A stretch of DNA of 64,000 nucleotides from Fusarium oxysporum f. sp. lycopersici 4287 (Eukaryota; Ascomycota; Sordariomycetes; Hypocreales; Nectriaceae). Numbering within the stretch: the first letter of the stretch is position 1; the number at the start of each line of letters is the position of its first letter. The notes below the pieces were generated by a model. It had not been told where the DNA came from. It searched no databases and saw only the letters and a program-made list of their open reading frames with translations. A program made the position numbers and the translations under genes. Shown here in pieces: positions 22,601 to 33,626 of the stretch. The DNA is taken from positions 2,137,236 through 2,201,235 of the forward strand of contig NC_030987.1 of assembly GCF_000149955.1 (NCBI RefSeq). Reading direction: 5' to 3'.

Positions 22601-24060
22601 GATAACCGTCAATCGCGGTTAAAGACGCCCAATGATATTGATAGCCTATTATTATTATTATTCAGGCTTTATGCGAGGATTCCGACAACTGATCTAACGT
22701 TTTGGTCAACATCAGAGAGTAGGTACGTCCTTCAGACTAGACGATCTGAAGACTTAGTACTCTGTTGCTCTCGTAAAAGAGCATATGGCTACAGCCCAAG
22801 GCATGAATGGACAAATAACTTGCTCCCACACAGTTCAGGCCATGACAGTCGCCAAGTAGGGTGTAATGAAACGTGCTATGCGTAGGGAGACAATCGCAAT
22901 CCCTTCAGACCGCCTCTTCCTTGAGCACGACATAGTATGTACATGCTTGCTTGGCCTCACTCAATCAGGCATCGTCTCATTACAAGAGCAGACGGAGAGC
23001 GGAATACAAATGCTAGCACGCAAACTCTATTCTAAGAGAAGACAAACCATGCAAGACACATGTCAGCTCCCTCCTACAGTATGTACTCAGGAAGAAGGTT
23101 ATGGACACAGCCAACCAGCTGCACATGTGTCTCAAGGCAGTATTTGATAGGATGCCAGTCTCAAACCTCCGCTTGAGGCCTTCGTTTAGAAACAGCCCTA
23201 TGAGTGCTGTCCGGCAACTATTGGAACCTGCAAGACTGGTTGGTTCAATTTTTGGGCATTGCTGACAGTCTTGTTCATGCAAGATTGGCGGGATATGCTA
23301 TTCCACTGAGGTTGAGAGCCTACGCCATTACTCCCAATGCTTTCAGGCTGATACAGCATATGTGTACAGCAGGTTTCGCTATAATCGTCATAGAAATGCA
23401 ATCTACATACCACCTCCAGAGTCTCGAACAGATGTTCTGTACGACCGTTACATGGCGTAAAGTGTTTTTCTGCAGCTTGGCCTCGGTCAAGATTATAGTC
23501 AGGGTCTTCCAGACCGGATTTCAGCATCAGACGAGGTATATCCAATGAACTCAAATTATCTTATCTATCAATGACTTTCTCAACATGAGGACACAGGCTC
23601 ATGTGAACAATGAAGCATACTCCTCCGACCTCATTTGTGATCATGAATAACGCTCTGATGAGTCTTTGTCACAGCTTTGACTTGATACGCCAGTCATCAC
23701 GTCGCATCCTCCACAATTGGGAGCTGGGAGATGTGCAGTCTTCCTTGTAACCAACCCACCAACTCTATACACCGCCATCCCTTCAAGATCGAACGATGGT
23801 GATAAATGACAATGAGGTTCCGGCAGCGCAATGACATTATCAAAAGTATAGTGTTGCTGTTACACGGCATTTCCATACACACCACGGCGTTGATATAAAT
23901 TCATGAGGCCTCAGACAAATAGAAGACCACAAACGCAACGATAAAGAAAATCAGTTTTACATATGACACCAGGCTCAGAGCAATGCTATCAAAAAGAGGA
24001 GGGAATCTGATGCAAGCCCCTCATTCATCATCAACATAGTGCACTCGTTGCTGTTGCAGC
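19639..24060. other. 4.4 kb region without a recognisable gene
   Basis: Lies between the 5' end of the polyol dehydrogenase and the 3' end of VPS17. Open frames on both strands are short and show no known domain or plausible spliced continuation. It contains an (ATT)5 microsatellite at 22647-22662. It may hold a long promoter, a non-coding RNA or remnants of lost genes, but I cannot support any of these. Confidence 0.5.
22647..22662. repeat. ATT trinucleotide repeat
   Basis: Five tandem ATT units in the gene-poor region. Ordinary microsatellite. Confidence 0.9.
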
Positions 24061-25987
24061 TTAGAATGTGCTGGCCGCCAGCCGGCTCGCAGCATTCCTA
24101 GCATCCACACGATCCTCGTCATCCTCTTCGCTGACACCCTTAAGACCGGCACGGCCCCCCGTCTGTCGCCCTTGAGCTGTCTCGGTGCTCTCTTCGCTCT
24201 CGCCCTCCTCTGACACCTTGCTGATGAGACTGCCCGACACGCTGCGACCCGTGGCATCTGAACGGCGAGGAACGCCACTCCAAGAGTCACCCTTGGGGCC
24301 TTGACTGGCTGCGAGACTCGATCGACGCACGGTAGGATGCGACTCACGACCCAATCGGCTCAATCCACCGGAGGCGTCAATTGATCGAATATCCGGTCGG
24401 ACTGTCTCCAGCAGGGCCAGAGTCCGCCTCTCAGCTTCAATCTCTCTGAGCACATATTCCCTAATGCTCAGACGTAGATCAGCAGAAGTTCTCGAGAACC
24501 ACTTACGACGCTCCTGGACCAAGTTTTGGGTGACACGGTTGGTCTTATTGTACAAGTAGGTCTCGTGCTGACGAGCGTCGTCCAATGCTGTGATGGCCTC
24601 GTCCACCTTTTCGCGGCGAACACTCGAACTGGCCTTGAGGCGATCAGCCGCATTGAGCTTGCTACGGGTAGCTTCCTGAGCTTGTAAGAATTCGCGAATC
24701 AGAATCTGTCGGTTGGTAAGGGACTCCTTGACAATGAAAGCGTCTTGTGAGTGATATTGGAATGGGTCGCCAATAGTTGTAGCCTCTGCTGTCGCTTGGG
24801 CAGCATGATAGTCGCCGACGGTCTGGACGACTTTACCCAGCTTTCGATATGCATTTGCCAAACCAGGATGGGGTTCCTGGACATGCATACTTGTGAGTTT
24901 AGCACCGTAATCGGCTTCGGAAAGGCCAAGTCCTAAAGATGTTCAGTATGCTGGACTTGTGCGGTCTGTCAGAAGCTTACCCCTCCTGGCCTTGACCAGC
25001 TTATCAACCTTGTGGCCGGCATCCATGCTACCAAGATAAAAGAGCTTGACGGTTGGACGTGCATCCGCAAGCTCAGGGGTATCATCAGGGGGTGGAGCGA
25101 ACTGCTTCAAAATCTTTCTACGGACGCCTGTCGCTGGCTGCTTCTTCTTCACCATGGGGCTATAACCAAAGTCACTCTCCACAAAGAGTACCATCTCGTC
25201 GTCCCGCATCAGGATTTCGTTACCGCAAACGTAGTTCAACCACCGCTGCATCAGGGCCTTGACCCGAATCTCGTCCTCGTCTGTCCCAGCTCCAGCCGAG
25301 GTCAGAGGCGGCGGGACCGCGGGGACAAACACCTCTGGATTCGCAGATATCAGATGATCGGCGAGTTTAACAAACTCGGAGTGTAGACGGCGAACATCTC
25401 GGAATTGAGTTGTTCGAAAGCGGGGAATGTTGGTCTGTGACTTGTCAGTCCATCATGGGGGTATAAAAAGAACTCAGAAATCGTACGTGAACATCGAATC
25501 GGAGGATGGGATCCTTCTTGCCGGTGCGTTCAAGTCCCGTAATCTTGGCTTGGAGTCGATACTGAGGCCCAGCCGGTTTTGGGGGGTGCTGTTCCTGTCC
25601 AGACTGTGAAACCGTTGCACTAGCCTGGTTTTGTTGCTGGCTATGTGCTTGAGATTGTCCATCCTCCCCAGCTGACGGTTCAGCGGCTGTGGATTGCGAC
25701 TGCGCCTCTGAGGTGTTCAGCGTACCTGAAGCCTCAGTACCATCTTCAGTGCCGGAGGCTGTAGTCGCAGTCCCTGGACGCTGGAATTCTTCAGACTGAG
25801 ATGCAGACTGGTCCTGAGACAGGCCATTCGAGGATTGTGTGTTGTAGCGAAAGGGAGGAGGAGCATCAGCTGAGGCGGGATTGAAGGCAGCAATGTTGTT
25901 TCGCGATGGAGACGACACAGGGGAGTTGCCCCATGGTGAATCGCCAGCGGGATCCTCCACGTCGTGGATCGTGGAGCTGTAGTCCAT
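24061..25987 (-). CDS. VPS17: Vps17 retromer sorting nexin (PX-BAR)
   Basis: Vps17 pairs with Vps5 in the membrane-bending half of retromer, returning receptors from endosomes to the Golgi. Exons 25987-25487, 25434-24981 and 24932-24061 join in frame to 608 residues. The first about 140 residues are low complexity (Ser/Gln/Pro-rich) and probably disordered. A PX domain follows (QYRLQAKITGLERTG, then NIPRFRTTQFRDVRRLHSEF and ANPEVFVPAVPPP). The second half is helical as in BAR sorting nexins (LANAYRKLGKVVQTVGDYH, then SLTNRQILIREFLQAQEAT and KWFSRTSADLRLSIREYV). The tail (about 90 residues) is acidic and Ser/Gly-rich. The frame is open upstream to 26236, but the first true ATG is at 25987. It is divergent from BCP1 with 726 bp between the start codons. 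Confidence 0.92.
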
Positions 25988-26713
25988 CGCAAGTGAAATA
26001 TCAACGATATAATTTGGCGATTGTGTCGGTTGGGCGATTGTTGATGGGAGAGAGAAGCTGGGGGAATGACGTTGCGTTGGTTCAGCGCGCGCTTGACCTA
26101 AGTCCAGTCGGTGGTCGGCAGGGACGGACGGGGGTAGCGAGCAGGATGGAGGTGGAGTACGGGTACCAAATTGAGCCGGCGAGGAGCTGCCCGGATCCAA
26201 GCTGATGGGCACTTTAATGGATTGATAGCACGACAATAGTAATTTATACTTCCTCTCTTCCTACAACCCTCGAGACTCATTGTCTTCAATGAGTACCTTG
26301 TGTCTTAAAGTTCTATGAACAGAAGTCGCCCCAGATATCAGGTAGCCCATTATAATACAACCTATCCTTGCCTTTCATCGCTCGAGGCGTTTCTCTTCCC
26401 GCAGGTTGCAGCCATTCCCGTCTAGGCTGGGAGCTTACTTATGTACCTTACCTAGGCCCATGACACCTGACTGGCATCCATTGCTTCATTGAGGTGAACT
26501 CCCACTACTGTCTAGCCACTCTTATCTTATCAGCGCCCTAAAAAGTTGTTAGTGATGAGGGGCCTGGAAAATGTTTTGGCTCGACATCACTGGTGAAACT
26601 TTGTCAACTTATACCTTTTTTTTTTGCGCCAGCAACCTAAGTGACCTTCTCAGTCTTCTTACATTCGTTCTAACATAAAATCTTCCAAACTGACGCCCAT
26701 CTAATATTCAACA
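25988..26713. other. Divergent promoter region VPS17/BCP1
   Basis: Bidirectional promoter of two housekeeping genes. Contains a T10 run (26616-26625), about 90 bp upstream of the BCP1 start. No gene seen. Confidence 0.6.
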
Positions 26714-27623
26714 ATGGGTAAGAAGCGAGCGCGCGAAGAGGGCAAGGATGTCCCGCCGGCTGATGTCGACAAGATGGACGAGGACGGTTCTGATGACGAG
26801 GTAGGCAAAATGCTTTCAAAGTTGTATGCACATCCTACTGATTGCATCAAAGGACTTCGATATGGTTGACGTTGATTTTGAGTGGTTCAACTTTGACCCC
26901 GAGGTTGACTTCCATGGCACCAAGACCCTCTTGCGACAACTATTCGATGTTGATGCGAATCTCTTCAACATGTCTGCCCTCGCCGATCTCGTTCTCTCAC
27001 AACCCACCATTGGTTCCACCATCAAGGTTGACGGAAAGGCCACTGATGCCTACGCTATGCTCACTATTCTCAACACGGTTGTCCACCAGGAAAAGGAGCC
27101 CATGAACGATATCATCAAATACCTGATCGAGAAGGCGCAGAGTAGCTCGCCACTGGCACCCATTGCCAACGTTCTCAGTAGTGGAAAGCACGTGGGACTT
27201 GTGTTCTCCGAACGCCTCATTAACATGCCTTCCGAGCTGGCCCCACCACTCTATTCAATGCTTATCGACGAGGTTGAGGCTGCTGTGGAGGACAAGGAAC
27301 CCTACGATTTCACTCACTACTTGATATTGTCCAAGACATACCAGGAACTCGAGTCTAAGTTGGATGTCGAGAATCAGAAGCGCAAAAAGGCAAAGGAGGA
27401 GGCCGGCATTTATTATTTCCACATGGAGGACGAGGTGCTACAAAAACACGCGGTGGCGCACGGCAACTTCAATTACACAAAAGAGGACGAGTCGGCGGCA
27501 GACAGTAAACGGGCATTCCAAGAAATGGGCGTCAAGGCGCATGGGCACATGATTCTTATCGAGGCGAACAAGTTCCCAGGGGCGGTCAAAGCTGTTAATG
27601 AATATCTCAGTGCGGCGCAATAG
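26714..27623 (+). CDS. BCP1: Bcp1/BCCIP family nuclear protein
   Basis: Bcp1 is a nuclear protein that in yeast acts as a chaperone for ribosomal protein Rpl23 and in nuclear export of Mss4; human BCCIP is the relative. Exons 26714-26800 and 26853-27623 join in frame to 285 residues, normal length. The N-terminus has a basic stretch (MGKKRAREEG) followed by an acidic patch (MDEDGSDDEDFDMVDVDFE) crossed by the intron. The conserved FNFDPEVDFHGTKTLLRQL and VGLVFSERLINMPSEL-APPLY regions are present, then KKAKEEAGIYYFHMEDEVL and the C-terminal HMILIEANKFPGAVKAVNEY. The BCP1 stop is only 12 bp from the chorismate mutase stop on the other strand, so their 3' UTRs must overlap. Confidence 0.93.
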
Positions 27624-27635
27624 ATGAGATGAAGC

Positions 27636-28596
27636 TCAGGCACTTGGTTCTAGCCTTTGCATCAAGTATTCCACCTCGACTTCCTTGGTCAATGGGATAA
27701 CAAAGTCCTTGTACATTGAAACAACAGCGTCGACATCGATTTTCGCCGCTCCCTCGGTTCCGTCGGGGATGGAGGGATCCTTGCCGTATGTCAGAGCCTT
27801 GAGTCGTAGTCGCTCAAGGACCTTCTTCTCCACTGCTGCATTAGTGATGGATTCAGCGATACCCTCCCGATCTTCAGCCATGATAAGCCGAATGTACTTT
27901 TCCTCGTCCGATCGGAACTTGGACTCTGCGACAAACTTGCCGAAGTGAATGCGTCGTGATAGAGCTTGTAGACAAGCAATATCGCAAGTTGCGGTTGAGC
28001 CGTAGTTTTCTTGAGACTCACCCCGCTCCTCGCGTCCGAAATCGGGGCACACTGCGGGGAGAAACTTTTCGGTATAGAATTTCTTGATCTTGTCGTTCAC
28101 ATTGACGTTGTTCTCATGCAAGATCTTGGGGTAGTTGAGAGGCTTCAGTATTGGGTTTTGCAATGCATCGGGGAAGAAAGGATATTCGTCAGGCGACTCG
28201 AAGCGTCGGATAAGGGATTGTAGCTTCTCCTGTTCGCGAAAATACCAGTCGAGGAAGCTCAGGTTCGCTTCAGGTAATTCCACAGCTCCAGGAACGTAGA
28301 TCGTCTAGAATGATGACATGGTTAATTATCGTTGTTATGCAATCTGGGATCTTTCGGCTGGACCGGGGTTTGCATGAGGCGTTCTAATCCCACTTACACC
28401 ATTCAATGCGAATTGCACTCTCTCGATCAGATGGAAGGTGATTGTGTCCTCAAGACGACTACCAATGTCAGTCCGGGTGCTCAATGGCAAAATAGGTGCT
28501 ATGGGAAGCCGGGAGCAGCTCATACATAAGTTGGAATCGGATTCGGGCCAGATCCAGTGCGTGTGCGGCATCGGCCATGTTGATAACGGTATCCAT
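27636..28596 (-). CDS. ARO7: Chorismate mutase
   Basis: Converts chorismate to prephenate, the branch-point step to phenylalanine and tyrosine, in the cytosol. Exons 28596-28526, 28458-28398 and 28304-27636 join in frame to 266 residues, as in yeast and Aspergillus enzymes. The all-helical AroQ-type fold is recognised from [20 protein letters not shown] (Arg in the active site), [74 protein letters not shown] and the C-terminal [20 protein letters not shown]. These include the regions that in yeast hold the catalytic site and the tryptophan/tyrosine regulatory site, so allosteric control is likely by homology. The gene is tail to tail with BCP1 and divergent from MDV1. Confidence 0.95.
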
Positions 28597-29387
28597 ACTG
28601 GTTCTGATTAAAAAAAAGAAAGGAATTGAACGCCGAGAAGATGCGCTTCTGAGGTGTATGTATTGACCTGAACAATCCAAAGATTGGATCCAGATCTGAT
28701 AAAAGACAGAAATTGGGTTCGATTTAAATCAGTGTAATGAGTCGTACAAAGTCAATATTGAAGTACCGAAGGGTTAATCACCACCTATACCTAGGTTAGT
28801 TGGTAGCAGAAAGCGGGCACGGAAAGGCTGGAGCACTGTACTAAAAGATTGCAAGCCATGAGATGGTCGGCATGAGTCCAAAGGGAGGAGGGCATGGGCG
28901 GAACTAGAGCCGGTATTTCCCTTCCCTTCCTCCCACTTCCTGCGGCACGATAAAATTGAGCATGGAGGGGTAAGCTCGGCCTTGAACGTCACCGGGAGAG
29001 CATTAAAACACCTTACAGGGCACAGCTTCACCTGTGCGCCACTATCCTCGCAGCCCCCAGCGATCATTCCAGCAGTTCCAGCGCTGTGGCAGAAGGTGTC
29101 GCATGAGCCAATTACAGAGGGATGCCATCCAATCCTGCTCTTGCCCACATTAGCGTCTCGGATCAGAAGCCTCCCAAGCCCAAATCCAAGCCCGTTCGGG
29201 TCTTTTTTGCCCTCCACCTCAATAACCAAGGTTATCCCGGCGCGCGTCATGATAAACTCCTCGTGAGCTACCAAATCTTTTGATTCTTCCTTGTGCGAAG
29301 CCTCAGCGTCAATCTTCCACCTCAATCCAATCGCTCCAAGGCCCTCCGATTCTCTTGAGCTTCTGCACCTCCGCCAGGAGCTAGGCC
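28597..29387. other. Divergent promoter region ARO7/MDV1
   Basis: Contains a minus-strand open frame of 183 codons (28774-29325) without a recognisable domain, which I regard as chance. No other feature. Confidence 0.55.
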
Positions 29388-31524
29388 ATGGCGAACCAAG
29401 AGACTCACTATGGCTTCGACGAAGGCGGAGATGACGACCAGTCTATTGTGTCGGTGTGTAGATACCTACTCGAGTTCCATTGTCTCTTGTCATACGGACC
29501 GCACATAGCTAACCTCAATGCTTTGTTTCTTGGGTAGACGCGCGGACTCGAGGCTTTCAGTCGAAAGGTCACAACTACAGCTACTCATTTGATCGGTCCC
29601 AATGCCGAAGCCACGGCTCATCATTACCAAACCGCGATGGCCGAGGTGCACAAACAAATGAAGCGGCCGACGGTCCAGCGAAGCATGTTCGCGATGGCCA
29701 GGACAACCCCAACCGACCTCATGCGCTCCAGACTTTCAACGCACGAAATCCAGCATCGCGCTTTGACATACCTTCCCGATGAACTGCTTGCCAATATTCC
29801 TGAGCATGACAATCCTTACTCGCTGTTTCAGGGTTTCCAGGCCAGCTTCCCCGAGCTGACTGACGAGGGCAAAAAGTTCCAGCGACGAGTCACCCGCGGT
29901 CGCAAGATGCTGGAAGATTCAGATGGGACCCCAGGAAGCCCCAAAAAATTGACTCAATTAAAAAAAGAGAAGGCTGCCATGATGCATGAGTTTGGGCTGT
30001 TGGGTACTCGTAAGAGCATGGCGAGCTACGAGATTCGAGAAATCGATAACAAAATCGCCAATCTCCACGGCATGCGAAGAATTATTCTGGACAGGCTCGC
30101 TGGGTTGGAACAGGATGAAGCTATGCTGGAGCACGACAGTATGTGATGTGCCAAATACGTAACAAGACTCTACTGACTTGACAAGTTTCCGAGATGGAAC
30201 TCCGAGTTGATGAGGCGCAGGCGCTGGTTGATGAGGCGGAGGAAATCGCACGAAACACACGAACCCAGGACGAGCAAGATCTGGTTGGCGATGCCGATGA
30301 CCACGATCAAGAGTTCATGTCCCAGTCAGTTTATGATAAGATTCCCTCCTCAGAAGCAGGTAGCACGCCCCGGAAAACGAAAAAGGTCCATCGTAAGAAG
30401 TCAATGCCCATTCTGCACGAGCATTTCGAGCCTGGCACAGCCATTCGCGAGCTCCGAGCACACAAGGACACGATTACAGCTATTGATTTTGACGCCCCCT
30501 TTGGTACTATGGTTACTGCTGCGCTGGATGATACAGTTCGCGTTTGGGATCTCAACGCTGGTAGATGCATGGGTTATTTGGAAGGACACACTGCTTCGGT
30601 ACGCGCCTTACAGGTTGAGGATAACATTCTCGCAACGGGCTCTATGGATGCGACCATTCGACTCTGGGACCTCAGTAAGGCGCACTACGACCCTCACGGC
30701 GGCTTGGGAAAAGACGACGATGAGGATGCTATCGCTTTTGGAACGGATAACCACCTTGAACCCCCACCTGGTAGCATGGCTGATTGCCCTCTGTACACGT
30801 TGGAATCACATGTCGACGAGATCACAGCCCTTCACTTCAGAGGCGATGTTATGGTTTCCGGTTCTGCAGACAAGACGATTCGCCATTGGGATCTTGAAAA
30901 GGGCCGTTGCGTGCAAACATTAGACGTTATGTGGGCGGCAGCAGCGAGTATGACGACTACAGACAGCGGGTGGCGACCTACGGGGCGGTCTCAGAGCAGT
31001 TCAGCCGACTTCGTGGGTGCATTGCAGGTCTTTGAGACGGCACTTGCTTGTGGTACCGCAGACGGCATGGTGCGACTTTGGGATCTTCGAAGCGGCCAGG
31101 TCCATCGCAGTCTTGTTGGTCACACAGGTGCAGTTACGTGTCTCCAATTCGACGATGTGCATCTGGTGACAGGAAGTGTAGATCGAAGCATCAGAGTACG
31201 TTGCCCTCTTGTATTCTTCAAGTACACTGTTACTAACTGTGACCACAGATTTGGGACCTTAGAACAGGGTCTATTTACGACGCATATGCATACGACAATC
31301 CAATCACAGACATGATGTTTGACGCCCGAAGAATCGTCAGTGCTGCTGGTGAGGACGTTGTCAAGGTGTACGATAAGGTGGAGGGACGACAATGGGAATG
31401 CGGCGCCGGCATCACGGCCGCTGAAGACGGTAAGACTCCCGCCATCGTGGAGCGTGTACGTGTAAGAGATGGATATCTTGTTGAAGGCAGACGAGATGGT
31501 GTCGTGGGAGTATGGACGAGCTAA
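29388..31524 (+). CDS. MDV1: Mitochondrial division protein 1 (WD40 adaptor)
   Basis: Mdv1 is the adaptor that links Fis1 on the mitochondrial outer membrane to the dynamin Dnm1 in mitochondrial fission. Exons 29388-29453, 29538-30138, 30186-31195 and 31249-31524 join in frame to 650 residues. The N-terminal half has helices for Fis1 binding, then a coiled coil (about residues 180-245; [40 protein letters not shown]). The C-terminal half is a beta-propeller with recognisable WD units: [86 protein letters not shown] and a final VVGVWTS. A charged insert ([17 protein letters not shown]) lies in the propeller. The last intron interrupts a WD unit at SIR/IWDL. Confidence 0.94.
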
Positions 31525-31930
31525 GATATACGCGTGTAATCTGTAAAAGAAATAATGAAATCCACTCATGACGACTTGAATCATGAGCAGCGCTTTGATC
31601 GTTCAGTGTGGCTTTATAAACAGAGTACGGGCAGAAATTGCTGGAATAGTTCACTATACAAAAATAGACGCTGGCTCGATGTTAATTACTTGATCAAGAC
31701 GCTCTAGTAGATCATGTTGACGAACATTGTGTGTGAAGACACCTTACTGTATCTCATTGGATGCTTAGTACGACCAATTTCACGGTTAAGCGGTGATGTC
31801 TCAATCCGTGCTTTTACACTGTTATTGATCACAACACTTTAGTCCTGGCAGATGACAAGCGTCTTGAAACAACATTGCCTTTCAACTAGGCTGATTTAAA
31901 TCTCATTGTTAATTATATCTTTCCTGGAAC
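31525..31930. other. Intergenic region MDV1 to JmjC gene
   Basis: MDV1 3' flank and promoter of the JmjC gene. A/T-rich, nothing else supported. Confidence 0.5.
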
Positions 31931-33424
31931 ATGTCGTCAGCGGCATATGGGAAAATTCTCGTCAGGTATTTCGAGATAACTCAAGAGCTCGTTAAGGCAC
32001 CAGACGCTCAGCCGAAAACGACAAATGCAGGCTCTTCAGGACCTGGAGGGTCCGAAGGGGTTTCTGAGGGAGTTTTAGGAAAATCGACAGATCACGCTGC
32101 GCATACAGATCCCACAGCAGATGCCATGGTTCGACTTCTTGCACGACAGGCTCATACGTTGATCACAATCCACAATGATTTGACGTCGAATAAGAGTATC
32201 GTCAACATCAATCAGGATCTTCTCAAAATAAGAATAGCAGACTTGATCTCCATCTCGTCATCCAAGTTTTACGCCTACCGTTACGATCTCCTCCCTGTCA
32301 TATGGCGTCAGATATATACTGACGCTTGCATCCTTGACTCTTTTAGCCTCATTGTGCAACCACTCACAATTGATAGCATTGTCCCAGATAAGCTTCTAGA
32401 TCTTGTCGTTGAGAAGCTTGACAGAGCACTCATCACGGCTGGTGGTGGTGGACGACAACAATGGCTTGAGGAGATGATACGGATCCTTGAAGTAGCCTGG
32501 ACGGCGAATGGGGAGCATGAGAGGCCAACAAAGCGTCAAAGATATGACACTTCTACGCAATGCTTTTCCAACTACCGGCCTCACGGACAACCGAGGCTCT
32601 CACCTACGAGGGAATGTCCTCGACACTCCGGCTGGGCAATGCCGCAGTTTGAAGACTACATGAATAGCAACAACGGAGAGCCTCGGCCTGTTATCTTCAC
32701 AGATTTAATTGCAGAGTGGCCTGCTCTCACAGACTGCCCCTGGAAGGATCCCGAGTATCTCCTCTCTCAGACCTTTGGAGGGAGACGTCTGGTACCGGTT
32801 GAAATCGGTAGAAGTTATGTTGATGAGGGTTGGGGACAAGAACTTATCCAGTTCCGCGAATTTCTTGCTCGTTATGTTACAGGAGAAACAGAGAGCATTG
32901 GCTATCTCGCCCAGCATAACCTCTTCCAGCAGATCCCTTCTCTTCGTAACGACATATCCATCCCGGACTTCTGCTGGGTCGACGTCCCACCTCATCCAAC
33001 AACTCCGTCTCTAAATCAGCCGCCGGTTGACATGCCCCAGCTCAACGCCTGGTTCGGCCCAGCGCGCACTATCACGCCTCTTCACACCGATGGCTATCAT
33101 AACCTGCTCTGCCAGGTCGTTGGAACAAAATATATCCGTCTGTATCCCCCTCGCGCAACACATGCGATGCGGCCGCGGGCATCTGAGCATGGTGTTGATA
33201 TGAGCAATACGAGTGGATTGGATGTGGGGGTGCTCGAAGAATGGGATGAGAAACCCAAAGATATGAATGACGAAGATGTCCAAAAGATGAGGAAACAGCT
33301 CGAAGGTATCGAGTATTGGGAGTGTATCCTTAAACCAGGAGACACACTGGTTATTCCTATCGGATGGTGGCATTATGTGAGAAGTCTAAGCGTGAGCTTC
33401 AGTGTAAGCTTCTGGTGGAATTAA
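31931..33424 (+). CDS. JmjC-domain oxygenase, JMJD5/KDM8-like
   Basis: Putative Fe(II)/2-oxoglutarate-dependent oxygenase of the JmjC (cupin) family; related proteins act as protein hydroxylases or histone demethylases, and the substrate here is unknown. Single exon, 497 residues, no intron. An N-terminal helical region of about 200 residues (LARQAHTLITIHNDL, IADLISISSSKFYAYRYDLLP) precedes a basic patch (PTKRQRYD). The JmjC domain starts near RPVIFTDLIAEWPALTDCPW. It has the iron-binding HxD in TPLHTDGYHNLLCQVVG and the distal histidine in IPIGWWHYVRSLS, plus a Lys in GTKYIRLYPP typical for 2-oxoglutarate binding. The HxD...H triad appears complete, so the enzyme is probably active. It is convergent with the MIT-domain gene, 202 bp between stops. 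Confidence 0.88.
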   Translation: MSSAAYGKILVRYFEITQELVKAPDAQPKTTNAGSSGPGGSEGVSEGVLGKSTDHAAHTDPTADAMVRLLARQAHTLITIHNDLTSNKSIVNINQDLLKIRIADLISISSSKFYAYRYDLLPVIWRQIYTDACILDSFSLIVQPLTIDSIVPDKLLDLVVEKLDRALITAGGGGRQQWLEEMIRILEVAWTANGEHERPTKRQRYDTSTQCFSNYRPHGQPRLSPTRECPRHSGWAMPQFEDYMNSNNGEPRPVIFTDLIAEWPALTDCPWKDPEYLLSQTFGGRRLVPVEIGRSYVDEGWGQELIQFREFLARYVTGETESIGYLAQHNLFQQIPSLRNDISIPDFCWVDVPPHPTTPSLNQPPVDMPQLNAWFGPARTITPLHTDGYHNLLCQVVGTKYIRLYPPRATHAMRPRASEHGVDMSNTSGLDVGVLEEWDEKPKDMNDEDVQKMRKQLEGIEYWECILKPGDTLVIPIGWWHYVRSLSVSFSVSFWWN

Positions 33425-33626
33425 TAGGCCATGGGGGCCAAGTAGATCCATGGGTGAATTTCACATGCATCTGCAGGAGGCTGATACACACATTTCAGCG
33501 ACTGTAATGTGATAAAACGACAATGCGGGTCGCCAGCATTGTCAATCCATTGCCTATGGACAAGACTCTGCTGATCCAAACTCCTGTAGATTTTACAGAA
33601 TATCAAAAAGACTTGTGATCCCTTTG

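Noticed and set aside
23198..23554. Overlapping open frames on both strands in the gene-poor region
   Set aside because: Neither shows a known domain, and codon composition does not favour either strand.
28774..29325. Minus-strand frame of 183 codons in the ARO7/MDV1 promoter region
   Set aside because: No domain, odd composition, and it covers the promoter of two housekeeping genes.
32540..32640. Possible paired frameshifts in the JmjC gene around KRQRYDTSTQ
   Set aside because: Another frame is also open for about 30 codons, but the annotated frame continues without a stop and the following RECPRHSGWAMPQFE looks natural, so no correction is needed.
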